The position numbers and the translations under genes were made by a program. From Lachnospiraceae bacterium (lineage in GTDB: Bacteria; Bacillota; Clostridia; Lachnospirales; Lachnospiraceae), in the NCBI GenBank assembly GCA_017524035.1, contig JAFWUY010000043.1:1-37778 (forward strand): a DNA stretch of 37,778 nucleotides, read 5' to 3'. Under the pieces are notes generated by a model. That model saw only the letters and a program-made list of their open reading frames with translations, had not been told where the DNA came from and did not search any database. Positions 1-7,466 of this stretch are shown here, piece after piece (the first letter of the stretch is position 1; the number at the start of each line of letters is the position of its first letter).

Positions 1-82
1 CGAAGTTTTTTTCTTCGAACTCACCGCTTATCGCATCATCGAGCATCTTATTCAGGAGATTGTATTCCGTGTATCTGAACAT
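1..82 (-). CDS. Sensor histidine kinase, N-terminal fragment (partial)
   Basis: Only the first 27 codons lie in the window, reading MFRYTEYNLLNKMLDDAISG and on to the left edge. The ATG at 82-80 overlaps the last codons of the upstream response regulator, whose TGA is at 86-84. A gene directly behind an OmpR-type regulator and translationally coupled to it is usually the cognate sensor kinase. No catalytic motif is visible in the fragment, so the kinase call rests on position only. The AGGAG at the end of the regulator gene would serve as its ribosome-binding site. Confidence 0.55.
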   Translation of the reverse strand, partial: MFRYTEYNLLNKMLDDAISGEFEEKNF

Positions 83-83
83 A

Positions 84-743
84 TCACTGCTCCTGTTTAT
101 ATACGTAACCGATGCCGTAAACGGTATGGATCAGCTTCTCGTTCTTATCTTCTATCTTGTTACGGAGTCTCTTGACGGAAACCGTAAGTGCATTCTCATC
201 AACGAACTGCTCATTCTGCCAGACATATTCTATGAGCCTGTCTCTTGAAAGAGTCGTCCCCTCATTTTCGGTAAAGCACTTCAGCAGCCTTATCTCTGTC
301 TTGCTCAGTTCGATCTCGTTTCCGTTCTTCAGAAATCTTAAGCCTTCGAAATCAAGGCTCAGTCCGTGCTTATCATATGCGAAGGTATTTCCGCTTCTTC
401 CGAGCAATTTCTCCACCCTGAGCCTGAGTGCCATGAGTGAGAAGGGCTTGGTCACGTAATCGTCCGCACCGAGGGAAAGTCCGGTAACTTCATCGAGCTC
501 GGTATCATTCGCGGTAAGGATCAGGACGGGAACCTGTGATGACTTCCTGAGTTCCCTGAGGAAATCAAATCCGCTTCCGTCAGGAAGATTGACATCCAGT
601 ATTATCAGATCCGCCCTATCAGCATCTTTAACGTCTTTCAGACAGCGGAAGGACGAGAAGTCGTACAGCTCGCTTCCGAGTGAAATTTCAATTCCGTGAT
701 TGATCGAAGGATCGTCTTCAATTATGAAAATTCTTTTCTTCAT
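84..743 (-). CDS. OmpR/PhoB-family response regulator
   Basis: A 219-residue two-domain regulator. The receiver domain (about 1-115) has the acidic pair in FIIEDD (9-11), the probable phospho-acceptor D50 in LIILDV, the switch threonine in LILTAND and the conserved lysine in DDYVTKPF. The C-terminal winged helix (about 125-217) ends in the typical VYGIGYVY. Length is normal for the family. It is coupled to a downstream gene cut by the window edge, probably its kinase. It diverges from the LnrLMN-like export operon, and an extended -10 element lies at 770-778. The regulated genes cannot be told from the sequence; cell-envelope or antimicrobial-peptide stress is a reasonable guess given the neighbouring exporter. 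Confidence 0.9.
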   Translation of the reverse strand: MKKRIFIIEDDPSINHGIEISLGSELYDFSSFRCLKDVKDADRADLIILDVNLPDGSGFDFLRELRKSSQVPVLILTANDTELDEVTGLSLGADDYVTKPFSLMALRLRVEKLLGRSGNTFAYDKHGLSLDFEGLRFLKNGNEIELSKTEIRLLKCFTENEGTTLSRDRLIEYVWQNEQFVDENALTVSVKRLRNKIEDKNEKLIHTVYGIGYVYKQEQ

Positions 744-769
744 TTTTGTTTTTGCCTCTACAGGGGACT

Positions 770-778
770 ATTATATCA
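770..778 (-). promoter_or_regulatory. Extended -10 promoter of the OmpR-type regulator
   Basis: The minus strand reads TGTGATATAAT here: a consensus TATAAT (775-770) directly preceded by the TGN of an extended -10. The regulator start codon lies 27 bases downstream. No good -35 is visible, as is common for extended -10 promoters. The same TGATATAAT string recurs upstream of both zinc-ribbon genes. Confidence 0.55.
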
Positions 779-830
779 CAATAATGTTTGGAGGTTTTCT
801 ACCGTAAAGACTGCTGCGCCGAATATGTGA

Positions 831-861
831 AACCGGTCCGGATGGTCCGGTTTTTGTCCGG
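831..861. repeat. Three direct GTCCGG repeats between divergent operons
   Basis: GTCCGG occurs at 836-841, 845-850 and 856-861, about one helical turn apart. The first two copies also make an imperfect hairpin, AACCGG (831-836) with CCGGTT (847-852) followed by T851-T855, so the element could be read as a weak plus-strand terminator or attenuator. No plus-strand gene lies upstream, which favours a protein-binding role for one of the two flanking response regulators. This is inference. Confidence 0.4.
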
Positions 862-868
862 AAGAATG

Positions 869-880
869 TGACTTTAGTCA
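869..880. promoter_or_regulatory. Palindrome TGACT-TT-AGTCA, candidate response-regulator site
   Basis: A perfect 5-bp dyad with a 2-bp centre lies about 100 bases upstream of the export operon start. LiaR/DesR/VraR-type NarL-family regulators bind short inverted ACT...AGT boxes, and the operon encodes such a regulator (5179-5829), so an autoregulatory site is plausible. The promoter itself could not be assigned with confidence. Confidence 0.4.
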
Positions 881-977
881 TATCAAAAAAGTTTCTTTTT
901 TCACTACAGTAAGATCTGGGGACTTGGTACTGTATATATGCAGACAGGAATTGCGTTTTTCAGAAACGGAGAATGAA

Positions 978-1730
978 ATGGAAACGATCTTAAAAACAAT
1001 CGATCTGACCAAGAAATATGATAACAGGGCAGTGGTTGATAATCTGAATCTCGAGATAAAAAAGGGAGAGGTATTCGGACTGCTCGGCCCTAACGGCGCC
1101 GGCAAGAGTACCACCATGAATATGATATGCAACCTGATAAAACCCGATTTCGGAAGTGTTGAATTCATGGGCAGGGATTTCAGGAAGAATAAGAGAGAGC
1201 TCACAGTCAAGCTCGGATACATTCCCCAGCATCTTGCCATACACGGAAACCTCAAGGCGTGGGAGAACGTCGAACTCTTTACCTCGCTTTACGGGATAAA
1301 GGGTGCAGAGCTCAAAAACAGGATAAATGAGTCGCTGGAATATGTCGGCCTTTCGGAAAGGCGAAATGACTATGCAAGGACTTTCTCGGGCGGTATGAAA
1401 AGAAGACTCAACATTGCATGCGCGATAGGACATCACCCCGAACTTATCATATTCGACGAGCCTACCGTGGGGATCGATCCCCAGTCCAGAAACTTTATCC
1501 TCGAGAAGATAAGGGAATCCAATAAAAACGGAGCAACCGTCATATACACCAGCCACTACATGGAGGAGGTTGAGGCAATCTGCACCAGGATCGCGATCAT
1601 GGATAACGGCAAAGTCATCGCAAGCGGAACAAGTGAGGAGCTTAAAAAGCTTGTTTCGGATGACACGGACTCTATTACGCTGGAGGAAGTTTTCCTTACT
1701 CTTACCGGAAAGAAACTGAGGGATATGTAA
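978..1730 (+). CDS. ABC transporter ATP-binding protein, LnrL-like
   Basis: The 250-residue ATPase of an ABC-2 type exporter. Walker A is GPNGAGKST at 37-45, the signature FSGGM at 136-140, Walker B LIIFDEP at 156-162 and the H-loop histidine is H193. An upstream in-frame ATG at 924 exists, but the ATG at 978 has GGAG six bases ahead and starts exactly where the family starts. It is followed without a gap by two membrane proteins, a NarL-type kinase and a regulator. That arrangement matches the Bacillus subtilis linearmycin resistance module LnrLMN with LnrJK (formerly YfiLMN/YfiJK). It would power export, or membrane clearance, of a lipophilic compound. The substrate here is unknown. Confidence 0.88.
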   Translation: METILKTIDLTKKYDNRAVVDNLNLEIKKGEVFGLLGPNGAGKSTTMNMICNLIKPDFGSVEFMGRDFRKNKRELTVKLGYIPQHLAIHGNLKAWENVELFTSLYGIKGAELKNRINESLEYVGLSERRNDYARTFSGGMKRRLNIACAIGHHPELIIFDEPTVGIDPQSRNFILEKIRESNKNGATVIYTSHYMEEVEAICTRIAIMDNGKVIASGTSEELKKLVSDDTDSITLEEVFLTLTGKKLRDM

Positions 1731-2791
1731 TGATCGGATATCTGATAAAAAACAATTTCAAGATCATGTTCAGAAACGGGATCAACCTCGTTATCTATAT
1801 CATCGGTCCCGTCATCATATCCGCGGTCCTCGCCAGTGCTTTTTCATCACTGTTTGAAAGCTATGAAGGAACGTCCGAATTCAAAGCGGGATACAGCATA
1901 GAGGAAGAAAGTGATCTCTATCCTTATATAGACATTCTCAAGGACATCGGTGAAGAAAACGGAGTGTACTTCGTCGAATACGAAACCGGAACCGCAGAGG
2001 AAAGCATGCATTCATACGATCTCGGAGGATTTGTGGAATTCGGCCGGGATTCGTATACGGTTTATAAATCGGGAGATGCCAAAACGGAAGGAATAGTCCT
2101 GGATTATCTCTTGAACGCTTTCTTTACCGCGATGATAAGCGGAAGTACGGAAGATGTACGGATCCATGTTGAGCATCCGGGCTATGCTCCTGCAATAGAC
2201 TCGACGGATTATTACGGAATCATCTATATAGTTTATTTCGGCTGGCTGGCAATCGTATGTGCCGCAGGGCTGCTCTCCAATGAGCGCAGGCATAACATCC
2301 CCGAGAGATTACAGGTATCGAATCTGTCTTCTTTTCAGATCTATATGTCGAGACTGATACCGCTTGTATGCTCCGTAGGATTATCCCTTGGCATAGCGGC
2401 GGTGTTCAATTCACTGCTGCTGGGAGTGCACTGGGGTAATATCCTTCTCTCTTCGGTGATAGTCCTTGTACTGATCGTAGCGGCTTCGTCATTCGGACTT
2501 ATGCTGTATGAGTTTACAAGCAGCACCGTTGCCGCGGTATTTATAGCCTTTGCCCTTATCTGGACAATGGGATTCATCGGCGGAACATTTGAGTCGTATA
2601 TTCTGTCTTCGATGCCCGAATGGCTAAAGCATCTTATGCCGATTTACCATTCAAACAGAGCCCTGGTTGAACTTTCGAGTATGGGAAAGAGTGACTATGT
2701 GACAAGTGCAATATCAGTCCCTGTCGTGATAACCGCAGTGTGCTCGGCTCTATCGGTCGGAGCTGCGGAAGTAAAGAGGAGAGTAAGATAA
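1730..2791 (+). CDS. ABC-2 type permease, LnrM-like
   Basis: A 353-residue membrane protein with one N-terminal transmembrane helix (about 17-37), an extracytoplasmic domain of about 120 residues, and about five clustered helices from residue 165 to the end. This is the usual layout of ABC-2 drug-exporter permeases. The ATG overlaps the stop of the ATPase (TAATG), so the two are translationally coupled. It would form half of the membrane channel together with the next gene. The identity of the transported compound cannot be read from the sequence. Confidence 0.82.
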   Translation: MIGYLIKNNFKIMFRNGINLVIYIIGPVIISAVLASAFSSLFESYEGTSEFKAGYSIEEESDLYPYIDILKDIGEENGVYFVEYETGTAEESMHSYDLGGFVEFGRDSYTVYKSGDAKTEGIVLDYLLNAFFTAMISGSTEDVRIHVEHPGYAPAIDSTDYYGIIYIVYFGWLAIVCAAGLLSNERRHNIPERLQVSNLSSFQIYMSRLIPLVCSVGLSLGIAAVFNSLLLGVHWGNILLSSVIVLVLIVAASSFGLMLYEFTSSTVAAVFIAFALIWTMGFIGGTFESYILSSMPEWLKHLMPIYHSNRALVELSSMGKSDYVTSAISVPVVITAVCSALSVGAAEVKRRVR

Positions 2792-4038
2792 TGACCGGCA
2801 TAATAAAAACAACTCTTAAACTGTTATTCAGAAATATCATCTTCTGGGTATTCCTTATCGCCATGCCGGTATTGTCGACTCTGATGCTTAAACTCCAGGC
2901 GGAGAATTTCGGATCGCGCGATGCGGCCGAACGCAGAGAAGTGATCGATATAGATGATGCGGATGAAAGAGCGGGATATTTCGGAGGAGACGGAAAGTAC
3001 GTGGTCAAGGTGTATGATGCATCCTGCAGTGAACTGTCCGACCGCCTGCTGAGTGGCCTTGCCGAAAGCGGAATGATCACTGTGGTGAGAGCGAAGACTT
3101 CCGGTATATCCGAAAGCGAAGTGACGGATCGTGTAAACTTTGACGGGTACAATGATTTTGTGGGTGCGGATCTTTACCTGAATAAGGATTTTGACGGATA
3201 TGTCGTAAGCGGAGATACGGATAAAGCACTTACCGTTTTTATCCTTTCCGATGACGAGAGATACACCCTTCTTGAAAATGAGATAAAGATGTTCATGGGA
3301 CAGGTATCGAATGCCCTGCTTATGGGAAGTGAGGAAGATCTCATTAAGAACCTCGATATATTGCACGACTTGCTTCCCGCAAAGGAAACCGTTGTGACGG
3401 ATGCGGAAGGCGGAAGCGCCCTTACCGACAGACAGCTGGATCAGAAGGCTCTTACCGGTTATGCATTTGCTTTCCTGACATTGGGATTTGTATTCGGCGG
3501 AGCACTGATAGCATATTCGGTCATCCGTGAAAGAAAGGATATGGTTCTTACCAGAGTCAGGCTGACGCAGCTCACCGATTCCCGGTATTTCGCAGCCAAG
3601 TTTATATGCGGCGCGGTCGTATCGTTTATATATGCTGTGGTAACGAGCCTGATCACCCTGACGATCGATTCCGGCAAACTCGGTATGAGCCGTATAGGGT
3701 TCTTCAGTATGATCTTCCTTCTCGGACTGATATTCTGCTCGATAAGTCTTATGATCGGAATTCTGTTTGATGATGTCATGAGCGCGACCGTATCGGCATT
3801 TATCCTGTGGACGCTTTCATCGCTTTTGTCAGGTCTGTATTTTTCAATCGACGGGGCAGGCGATGCCATCAAAACAATGTCGTATCTCATGCCTTCGAAA
3901 TGGTTTCTTGATGCCACGGAAATGATGATGCTTGGGGACAATAAGGTGTATTTTATGATATTATGTGTAACGGCGGCATATCTTATTGTCACCTTGGGCC
4001 TTGGCGGCATAGGTATCAAGATCAGGAATCATGAGTGA
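2791..4038 (+). CDS. ABC-2 type permease, LnrN-like
   Basis: A 415-residue permease paralogous in layout to its neighbour: one N-terminal helix (about 11-28), a large extracytoplasmic domain to about residue 235, then five or six helices and a final helix near the C-terminus. The start is the ATG overlapping the stop of the previous gene (TAATG); an upstream in-frame ATG at 2740 lies inside that gene and is not needed. Its 3' end overlaps the kinase gene by 8 bases. Together with the genes at 978 and 1730 it makes a complete ATPase-permease-permease exporter. Confidence 0.82.
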   Translation: MTGIIKTTLKLLFRNIIFWVFLIAMPVLSTLMLKLQAENFGSRDAAERREVIDIDDADERAGYFGGDGKYVVKVYDASCSELSDRLLSGLAESGMITVVRAKTSGISESEVTDRVNFDGYNDFVGADLYLNKDFDGYVVSGDTDKALTVFILSDDERYTLLENEIKMFMGQVSNALLMGSEEDLIKNLDILHDLLPAKETVVTDAEGGSALTDRQLDQKALTGYAFAFLTLGFVFGGALIAYSVIRERKDMVLTRVRLTQLTDSRYFAAKFICGAVVSFIYAVVTSLITLTIDSGKLGMSRIGFFSMIFLLGLIFCSISLMIGILFDDVMSATVSAFILWTLSSLLSGLYFSIDGAGDAIKTMSYLMPSKWFLDATEMMMLGDNKVYFMILCVTAAYLIVTLGLGGIGIKIRNHE

Positions 4039-5167
4039 GAATATAAGGGATAAAAATTTCCTGCTTATAAAACTGACACTTCTGATAGTGTTCAGCGTAT
4101 ACGGGATCATCAATGCGGTTCACGGGACAGGGGTATCTGTAAGGATACTCCTTCTCGTTTCGTTATATATAGGGAGTCTTGCATCAAAGGAGTTCCTTGG
4201 GGGAAGAAAGAAGCTCATATGCCTTGCCGCTTCCTGCATCGTCTTTGTGCTGTTGATATATTTGGGAGGAAGGTTCTTTATCCCTTTCGGCTTCTTAAGC
4301 ATTTATGAGATTCTTTCTCTTTTTCCGGACATCGATCACAAGGTCTACTTTGCGCCGCTGCTCCTTACGATCATCGAGACACCGATGGGATTCCTTACAC
4401 TGTTTGTGATCGTGTTCATGATGGCGACGCTCTACATCCAGCAGAACTACGTCATCAGGGAACTTATCAAAAGAAATAAGAGTGACCTTGAGACCGAGCA
4501 GAACCTCAAGAAAGAGATGCAGTATCAGGAATACAGTGCGAAGGCGGAGCTGAACAAGAGCATGTTGAACGCACAGAACAGGATCCTCGAAGACAGGGCT
4601 AAGCTGTCCCAGACGCTTCACGACAGGCTCGGCCACAACATCAACGGATCGATATACCAGCTTGAGGGAGACAAGGTCCTGATGGACATGGATCCCGAAA
4701 AAGCAAAGGGCATGGTTCAGGCTGTTATAGATCAGCTCAGGACCGGGATGGATGAGATACGTGCGATACTCCGCAAGGAGCGTCCCGAAAAAAGAAAGAT
4801 TGCAATGCTCCATCTCTATGAGCTCTGCGAGGACTGCAACAACAAAGGAGTTGAAGCGGATCTGTCCACTGAAGGAGATGTTTCCAGAGTTCCCGATAAT
4901 CTTTGGGAGGTGATACTGGACAATGCCTATGAGGCCGTGTCCAACTCCATGAAGTACGCGGGATGCAGACATATAAAGATCGTCATTGTCGTGATGAACA
5001 AGATGGTGCGCTGCACCATAGAAGATGACGGCGCAGGATGCGCCAAGATCGAAGACGGAATGGGCATATCGGGAATGCGGCAGAGAGCCAGAAGCGCAGG
5101 CGGCATGATAAGCTTTGAATCGGAAGCCGGATTTAAGGTCACGATGCTTCTGCCGATAGCCGGGTAA
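4031..5167 (+). CDS. Sensor histidine kinase, DesK/LiaS type (LnrJ-like)
   Basis: A 378-residue kinase. About four to five transmembrane helices fill residues 11-137, followed by a coiled-coil linker (about 140-190). A HisKA_3 dimerisation domain follows, with the probable phospho-acceptor H197 in QTLHDRLGHNI. The HATPase domain has the N-box near 298-310, the G1 box DDGAG (332-336) and the G2 region MGISGMRQRARSAGG. There is no large extracellular sensor, as in intramembrane-sensing kinases. The gene overlaps the permease upstream and is 11 bases from the regulator downstream. This implies that it senses the exporter substrate or the damage that substrate does to the membrane. Confidence 0.88.
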   Translation: MSENIRDKNFLLIKLTLLIVFSVYGIINAVHGTGVSVRILLLVSLYIGSLASKEFLGGRKKLICLAASCIVFVLLIYLGGRFFIPFGFLSIYEILSLFPDIDHKVYFAPLLLTIIETPMGFLTLFVIVFMMATLYIQQNYVIRELIKRNKSDLETEQNLKKEMQYQEYSAKAELNKSMLNAQNRILEDRAKLSQTLHDRLGHNINGSIYQLEGDKVLMDMDPEKAKGMVQAVIDQLRTGMDEIRAILRKERPEKRKIAMLHLYELCEDCNNKGVEADLSTEGDVSRVPDNLWEVILDNAYEAVSNSMKYAGCRHIKIVIVVMNKMVRCTIEDDGAGCAKIEDGMGISGMRQRARSAGGMISFESEAGFKVTMLLPIAG

Positions 5168-5178
5168 GCGGAGCGGAT

Positions 5179-5829
5179 ATGGAAAAAATAAAAGTTATAA
5201 TCGCAGATGACAGTGATTTTGTCAGGGACGGAATGAAGATAATCCTGGATGTCGATGACGAATTCGAGGTTCTCGGAACGGCAGGAACAGGCAAGGAAGC
5301 GATCGAGCTTGCCAGAAAGACCGCCCCCGATGTATTTCTTATGGATATACAGATGCCGGAGATGGACGGCATAGAAGCAACCAAAGTGATAGTCGAGGAG
5401 GGACTCGGTAAGGTTCTGATACTTACGACCTTTGATGATGACGAACTTGTAAGGAAGGCACTTAAGAACGGCGCAAAGGGTTATCTGATCAAGAATCATA
5501 CTCCCGAACATTTAAAGCAGATGATCAAGTCTGTGTATAACGGACTCGGAGTAATGGAAGAAAATGTCCTTGAGTCGCTGGCGTCCTCTGCATCAGGCAG
5601 CACGGGAGAGACCAAAAGTTCTTCGTCCGCCTTTGACGGCTCTGATTATTCCCCCCGTGAACTGGAGATCATCGAGGCTGTGGCAGACGGCCTTTCCAAT
5701 AAAGAGATCGCGGAAAAGCTTTTTATTTCCGAGGGTACGGTCAAGAACTATATCTCCAACATCCTGAGCAAAGAAGGACTTACACACAGGACCGCCCTTG
5801 CGGTGTATTATCTTACGGGAAGAAAATAG
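5179..5829 (+). CDS. NarL/LuxR-family response regulator (LnrK-like)
   Basis: A 216-residue regulator. The receiver domain has DDSD at 10-13, D56 in VFLMDIQMP as probable phosphorylation site, and TT at 83-84. A serine/glycine-rich linker (about 133-155) separates it from a LuxR-type helix-turn-helix (about 157-213) with the NKEIAEKLFISEGTVKNYISN core. It closes the five-gene exporter operon and is followed by a strong terminator. By analogy with LnrK it would activate its own operon, perhaps through the palindrome at 869-880. Confidence 0.9.
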   Translation: MEKIKVIIADDSDFVRDGMKIILDVDDEFEVLGTAGTGKEAIELARKTAPDVFLMDIQMPEMDGIEATKVIVEEGLGKVLILTTFDDDELVRKALKNGAKGYLIKNHTPEHLKQMIKSVYNGLGVMEENVLESLASSASGSTGETKSSSSAFDGSDYSPRELEIIEAVADGLSNKEIAEKLFISEGTVKNYISNILSKEGLTHRTALAVYYLTGRK

Positions 5830-5861
5830 CGTAGCAGCCTTAAGCTGCTACGCTTGTTTTT
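5829..5861 (+). terminator. Intrinsic terminator, probably bidirectional
   Basis: A perfect 10-bp stem, GCGTAGCAGC (5829-5838) and GCTGCTACGC (5844-5853), with a 5-base loop. It is followed by TTGTTTTT on the plus strand and by TATTTTC on the minus strand, so it can end both the exporter operon and the converging gene at 5901-6242. Confidence 0.9.
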
Positions 5862-5900
5862 CGCATCGGCTCCTCTTATGAACAGAGGGGCATTTATTTA

Positions 5901-6242
5901 TCAGCAATAATATACATCGTCACCGATCTCGAAGGATTCGACACGCTGTCCTTCATCGAGATGCTCTACACCGACATAGTAAATGCCGTTATCGGTAACG
6001 AATTCCGCAAAGGTGTCGTAGTCTTCGCTGAGCAGATCGTCCACAGCCGCATCGTAATCATCTTCGCTGTCGTATTCGGAATGAGATACGACCATGCCGA
6101 CTCTGGCCTTGGTTACGGAGATTGCTTCACCTTCATCATCCTTGGCAACGACACTCGCGTCCGCATCATCTTCGAAGCTCTCTACCCAGAGATAAAAATC
6201 ATCATAATCCGTGACATAACCGCCTGTAAGTGATACTTCCAT
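5901..6242 (-). CDS. Hypothetical acidic protein
   Basis: A 113-residue protein with no signal peptide or membrane segment and very many Asp and Glu residues. The start ATG at 6242 follows a good ribosome-binding site (AGGAGAGAGG) and a plausible promoter at 6292-6320, and the gene ends next to the bidirectional terminator, so it is a real single-gene unit. I do not recognise a family. The alternation of acidic turns with short hydrophobic strands suggests a small soluble beta-rich fold. No function can be assigned. Confidence 0.6.
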   Translation of the reverse strand: MEVSLTGGYVTDYDDFYLWVESFEDDADASVVAKDDEGEAISVTKARVGMVVSHSEYDSEDDYDAAVDDLLSEDYDTFAEFVTDNGIYYVGVEHLDEGQRVESFEIGDDVYYC

Positions 6243-6291
6243 AAAAAATCCTCTCTCCTGTGGATTTGGTTAATTTTGTAACTTCTCCTGT

Positions 6292-6320
6292 ATAATATTA
6301 CATAGGCGATAGATTTTAAA
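6292..6320 (-). promoter_or_regulatory. Promoter of the acidic protein gene
   Basis: On the minus strand TTTAAA (6320-6315) is separated by 17 bases from TATTAT (6297-6292), with the start codon about 50 bases further. The plus strand also carries TATAAT at 6291-6296, but without a convincing -35. Confidence 0.4.
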
Positions 6321-6360
6321 CAGGAAATTATTGCGGATTTTCCGGGCCTGATGATTGGCT

Positions 6361-6389
6361 GTGAAAGTGTCCGGATTTTAAGATATAAT
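6361..6389 (+). promoter_or_regulatory. Promoter of the LytTR-DUF3021 operon
   Basis: A consensus TATAAT at 6384-6389 sits 17 bases after a weak -35 (GTGAAA, 6361-6366). A poor -35 is typical of promoters that need an activator, which fits the LytTR activator encoded just downstream. Confidence 0.45.
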
Positions 6390-6400
6390 ACCATTCATGG

Positions 6401-6443
6401 GGATGCAGTCCGGCAGCGGAGCGGCCGTGATATGCCGGCATCC
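6401..6443 (+). promoter_or_regulatory. Stem-loop in the leader of the LytTR gene
   Basis: GGATG (6401-6405) pairs with CATCC (6439-6443), and CCGGCA (6410-6415) with TGCCGG (6433-6438). This gives an 11-bp GC-rich stem interrupted by a 4-base bulge on one side. It lies entirely between the promoter at 6361-6389 and the ribosome-binding site at 6458-6461, so it would be at the 5' end of the mRNA. There is no T-tract, so it is not a terminator. Confidence 0.45.
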
Positions 6444-6469
6444 GTGAAGCGTATTTTGAGGAAAAGTCT

Positions 6470-6922
6470 TTGAATATTGACATCAAACAGATATCCGAAG
6501 GTGAGGAGAGCATAGTTATCCGGTACCGGGAACTTACTCCGACCCTGAACAGGATCATAGGAATACTGAATAACGGTGACAACAAACTGTGGGGCAAGTC
6601 CGACGGTGAAAACTGCTCCGTTTCTTTGGACGAGATCCTTTACCTCGAAACGGTGGATGACAAGCTGTTTGTCTACACCGGTGATAAGGTCGTGAGGATC
6701 GAGGGATCGCTCAGTTCTTTCATGAGCGGTGTGAGCGATGATTCCTTTTTCAGATGCAGCAAGTCAATGATCATCAACTTAAATCACGTGTCGGCGCTCA
6801 GGAGCCTTTCATCGAACAGGATAGATGCCACACTCGAAAACGGTGAGCACATCATGATCTCAAGGCGCTTCGCTTCGGATTTCAGAAAACTTCTCAGGGG
6901 GTATAAACAGGATGAAAAATGA
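6470..6922 (+). CDS. LytTR-domain DNA-binding regulator
   Basis: A 150-residue protein with a short N-terminal region and a LytTR DNA-binding domain from about 47 to 147 (DEILYLETVDDKLFVYT, then FFRCSKSMIINLNHV, then ISRRFASDFRKLL). It has no receiver domain. The start is a TTG at 6470 with GAGG eight bases upstream; no in-frame ATG fits. It overlaps the DUF3021 gene by 11 bases. LytTR proteins without a receiver, paired with a small membrane protein, form LytTR regulatory systems in which the membrane protein restrains the activator. The ABC exporter genes at 7467-8952 are a likely target. Confidence 0.85.
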   Translation: MNIDIKQISEGEESIVIRYRELTPTLNRIIGILNNGDNKLWGKSDGENCSVSLDEILYLETVDDKLFVYTGDKVVRIEGSLSSFMSGVSDDSFFRCSKSMIINLNHVSALRSLSSNRIDATLENGEHIMISRRFASDFRKLLRGYKQDEK

Positions 6923-7391
6923 TAAAAAGCTTTCATTGTGGGAAAAATACCTGACCAGGGAGATAGGAATAGAATTCAAGGCTTGCCTGTACTTCTTTGC
7001 GATCCTGTTCTTCTATTGTGTGTACAGGGTATGCAGCGGACATTACGATGCACAGATCCTGCACCTTGCCGAGATGATACTTACCTGTTATGTGATCGGA
7101 TACATACAGGTTTACCTTTTTGCGAATTTTGATGAAGCCGACAAGCTCGGCGGAAAAGAGATCGCGGGCATCATCGTCTGCACCTGCATTTACTGCCTGG
7201 TTTCCTATTTCGGAAACTGGTTTGATAAGAACATCCCGGTCACCGAAGGGCTTGCCGCGTACCTGCTCGTGACATATTTCTGCGTATTCCTGATCTACAG
7301 GTCAAAGCGACGGATAGACGACAAACAGCTGAATGAGGAGCTGCGGCTTTTCCAGACAAAGCATAAAAAAGTGCCTGATGAAGGCAAATAA
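6912..7391 (+). CDS. DUF3021-family membrane protein
   Basis: A 159-residue protein with four transmembrane helices (about 25-43, 50-70, 84-102, 113-131) and a charged cytoplasmic C-terminal tail (132-159). Length, topology and position directly after a LytTR regulator match the DUF3021 family. By analogy with LytTR regulatory systems such as HdrRM and BrsRM of streptococci it is likely to be the membrane-bound partner that controls the regulator; this is inference. The gene is followed by a perfect terminator. Confidence 0.8.
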   Translation: MKNDKKLSLWEKYLTREIGIEFKACLYFFAILFFYCVYRVCSGHYDAQILHLAEMILTCYVIGYIQVYLFANFDEADKLGGKEIAGIIVCTCIYCLVSYFGNWFDKNIPVTEGLAAYLLVTYFCVFLIYRSKRRIDDKQLNEELRLFQTKHKKVPDEGK

Positions 7392-7400
7392 GTGCATCTT

Positions 7401-7431
7401 ACGGGAACAGGCATTGTTCCCGTATTTTTTT
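7401..7431 (+). terminator. Intrinsic terminator after the LytTR-DUF3021 operon
   Basis: A perfect 9-bp stem, ACGGGAACA (7401-7409) with TGTTCCCGT (7415-7423), a 5-base loop, then A and seven T residues. Confidence 0.92.
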
Positions 7432-7466
7432 GCTGCTAATAATAGAATCACAGAAAGGAGCAGCAT

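Noticed and set aside
990-1556. Long open frames on the strand opposite to genes (for example here, 14372-15697 and 20399-21634)
   Set aside because: They are shadows of well-supported genes, lack ribosome-binding sites, and their translations show no recognisable domain.
5868-5893. Second hairpin (GCTCCTCT with AGAGGGGC) beside the bidirectional terminator
   Set aside because: One stem pair is a G-T wobble and neither strand has a T-tract; the perfect hairpin at 5829-5853 already accounts for termination.
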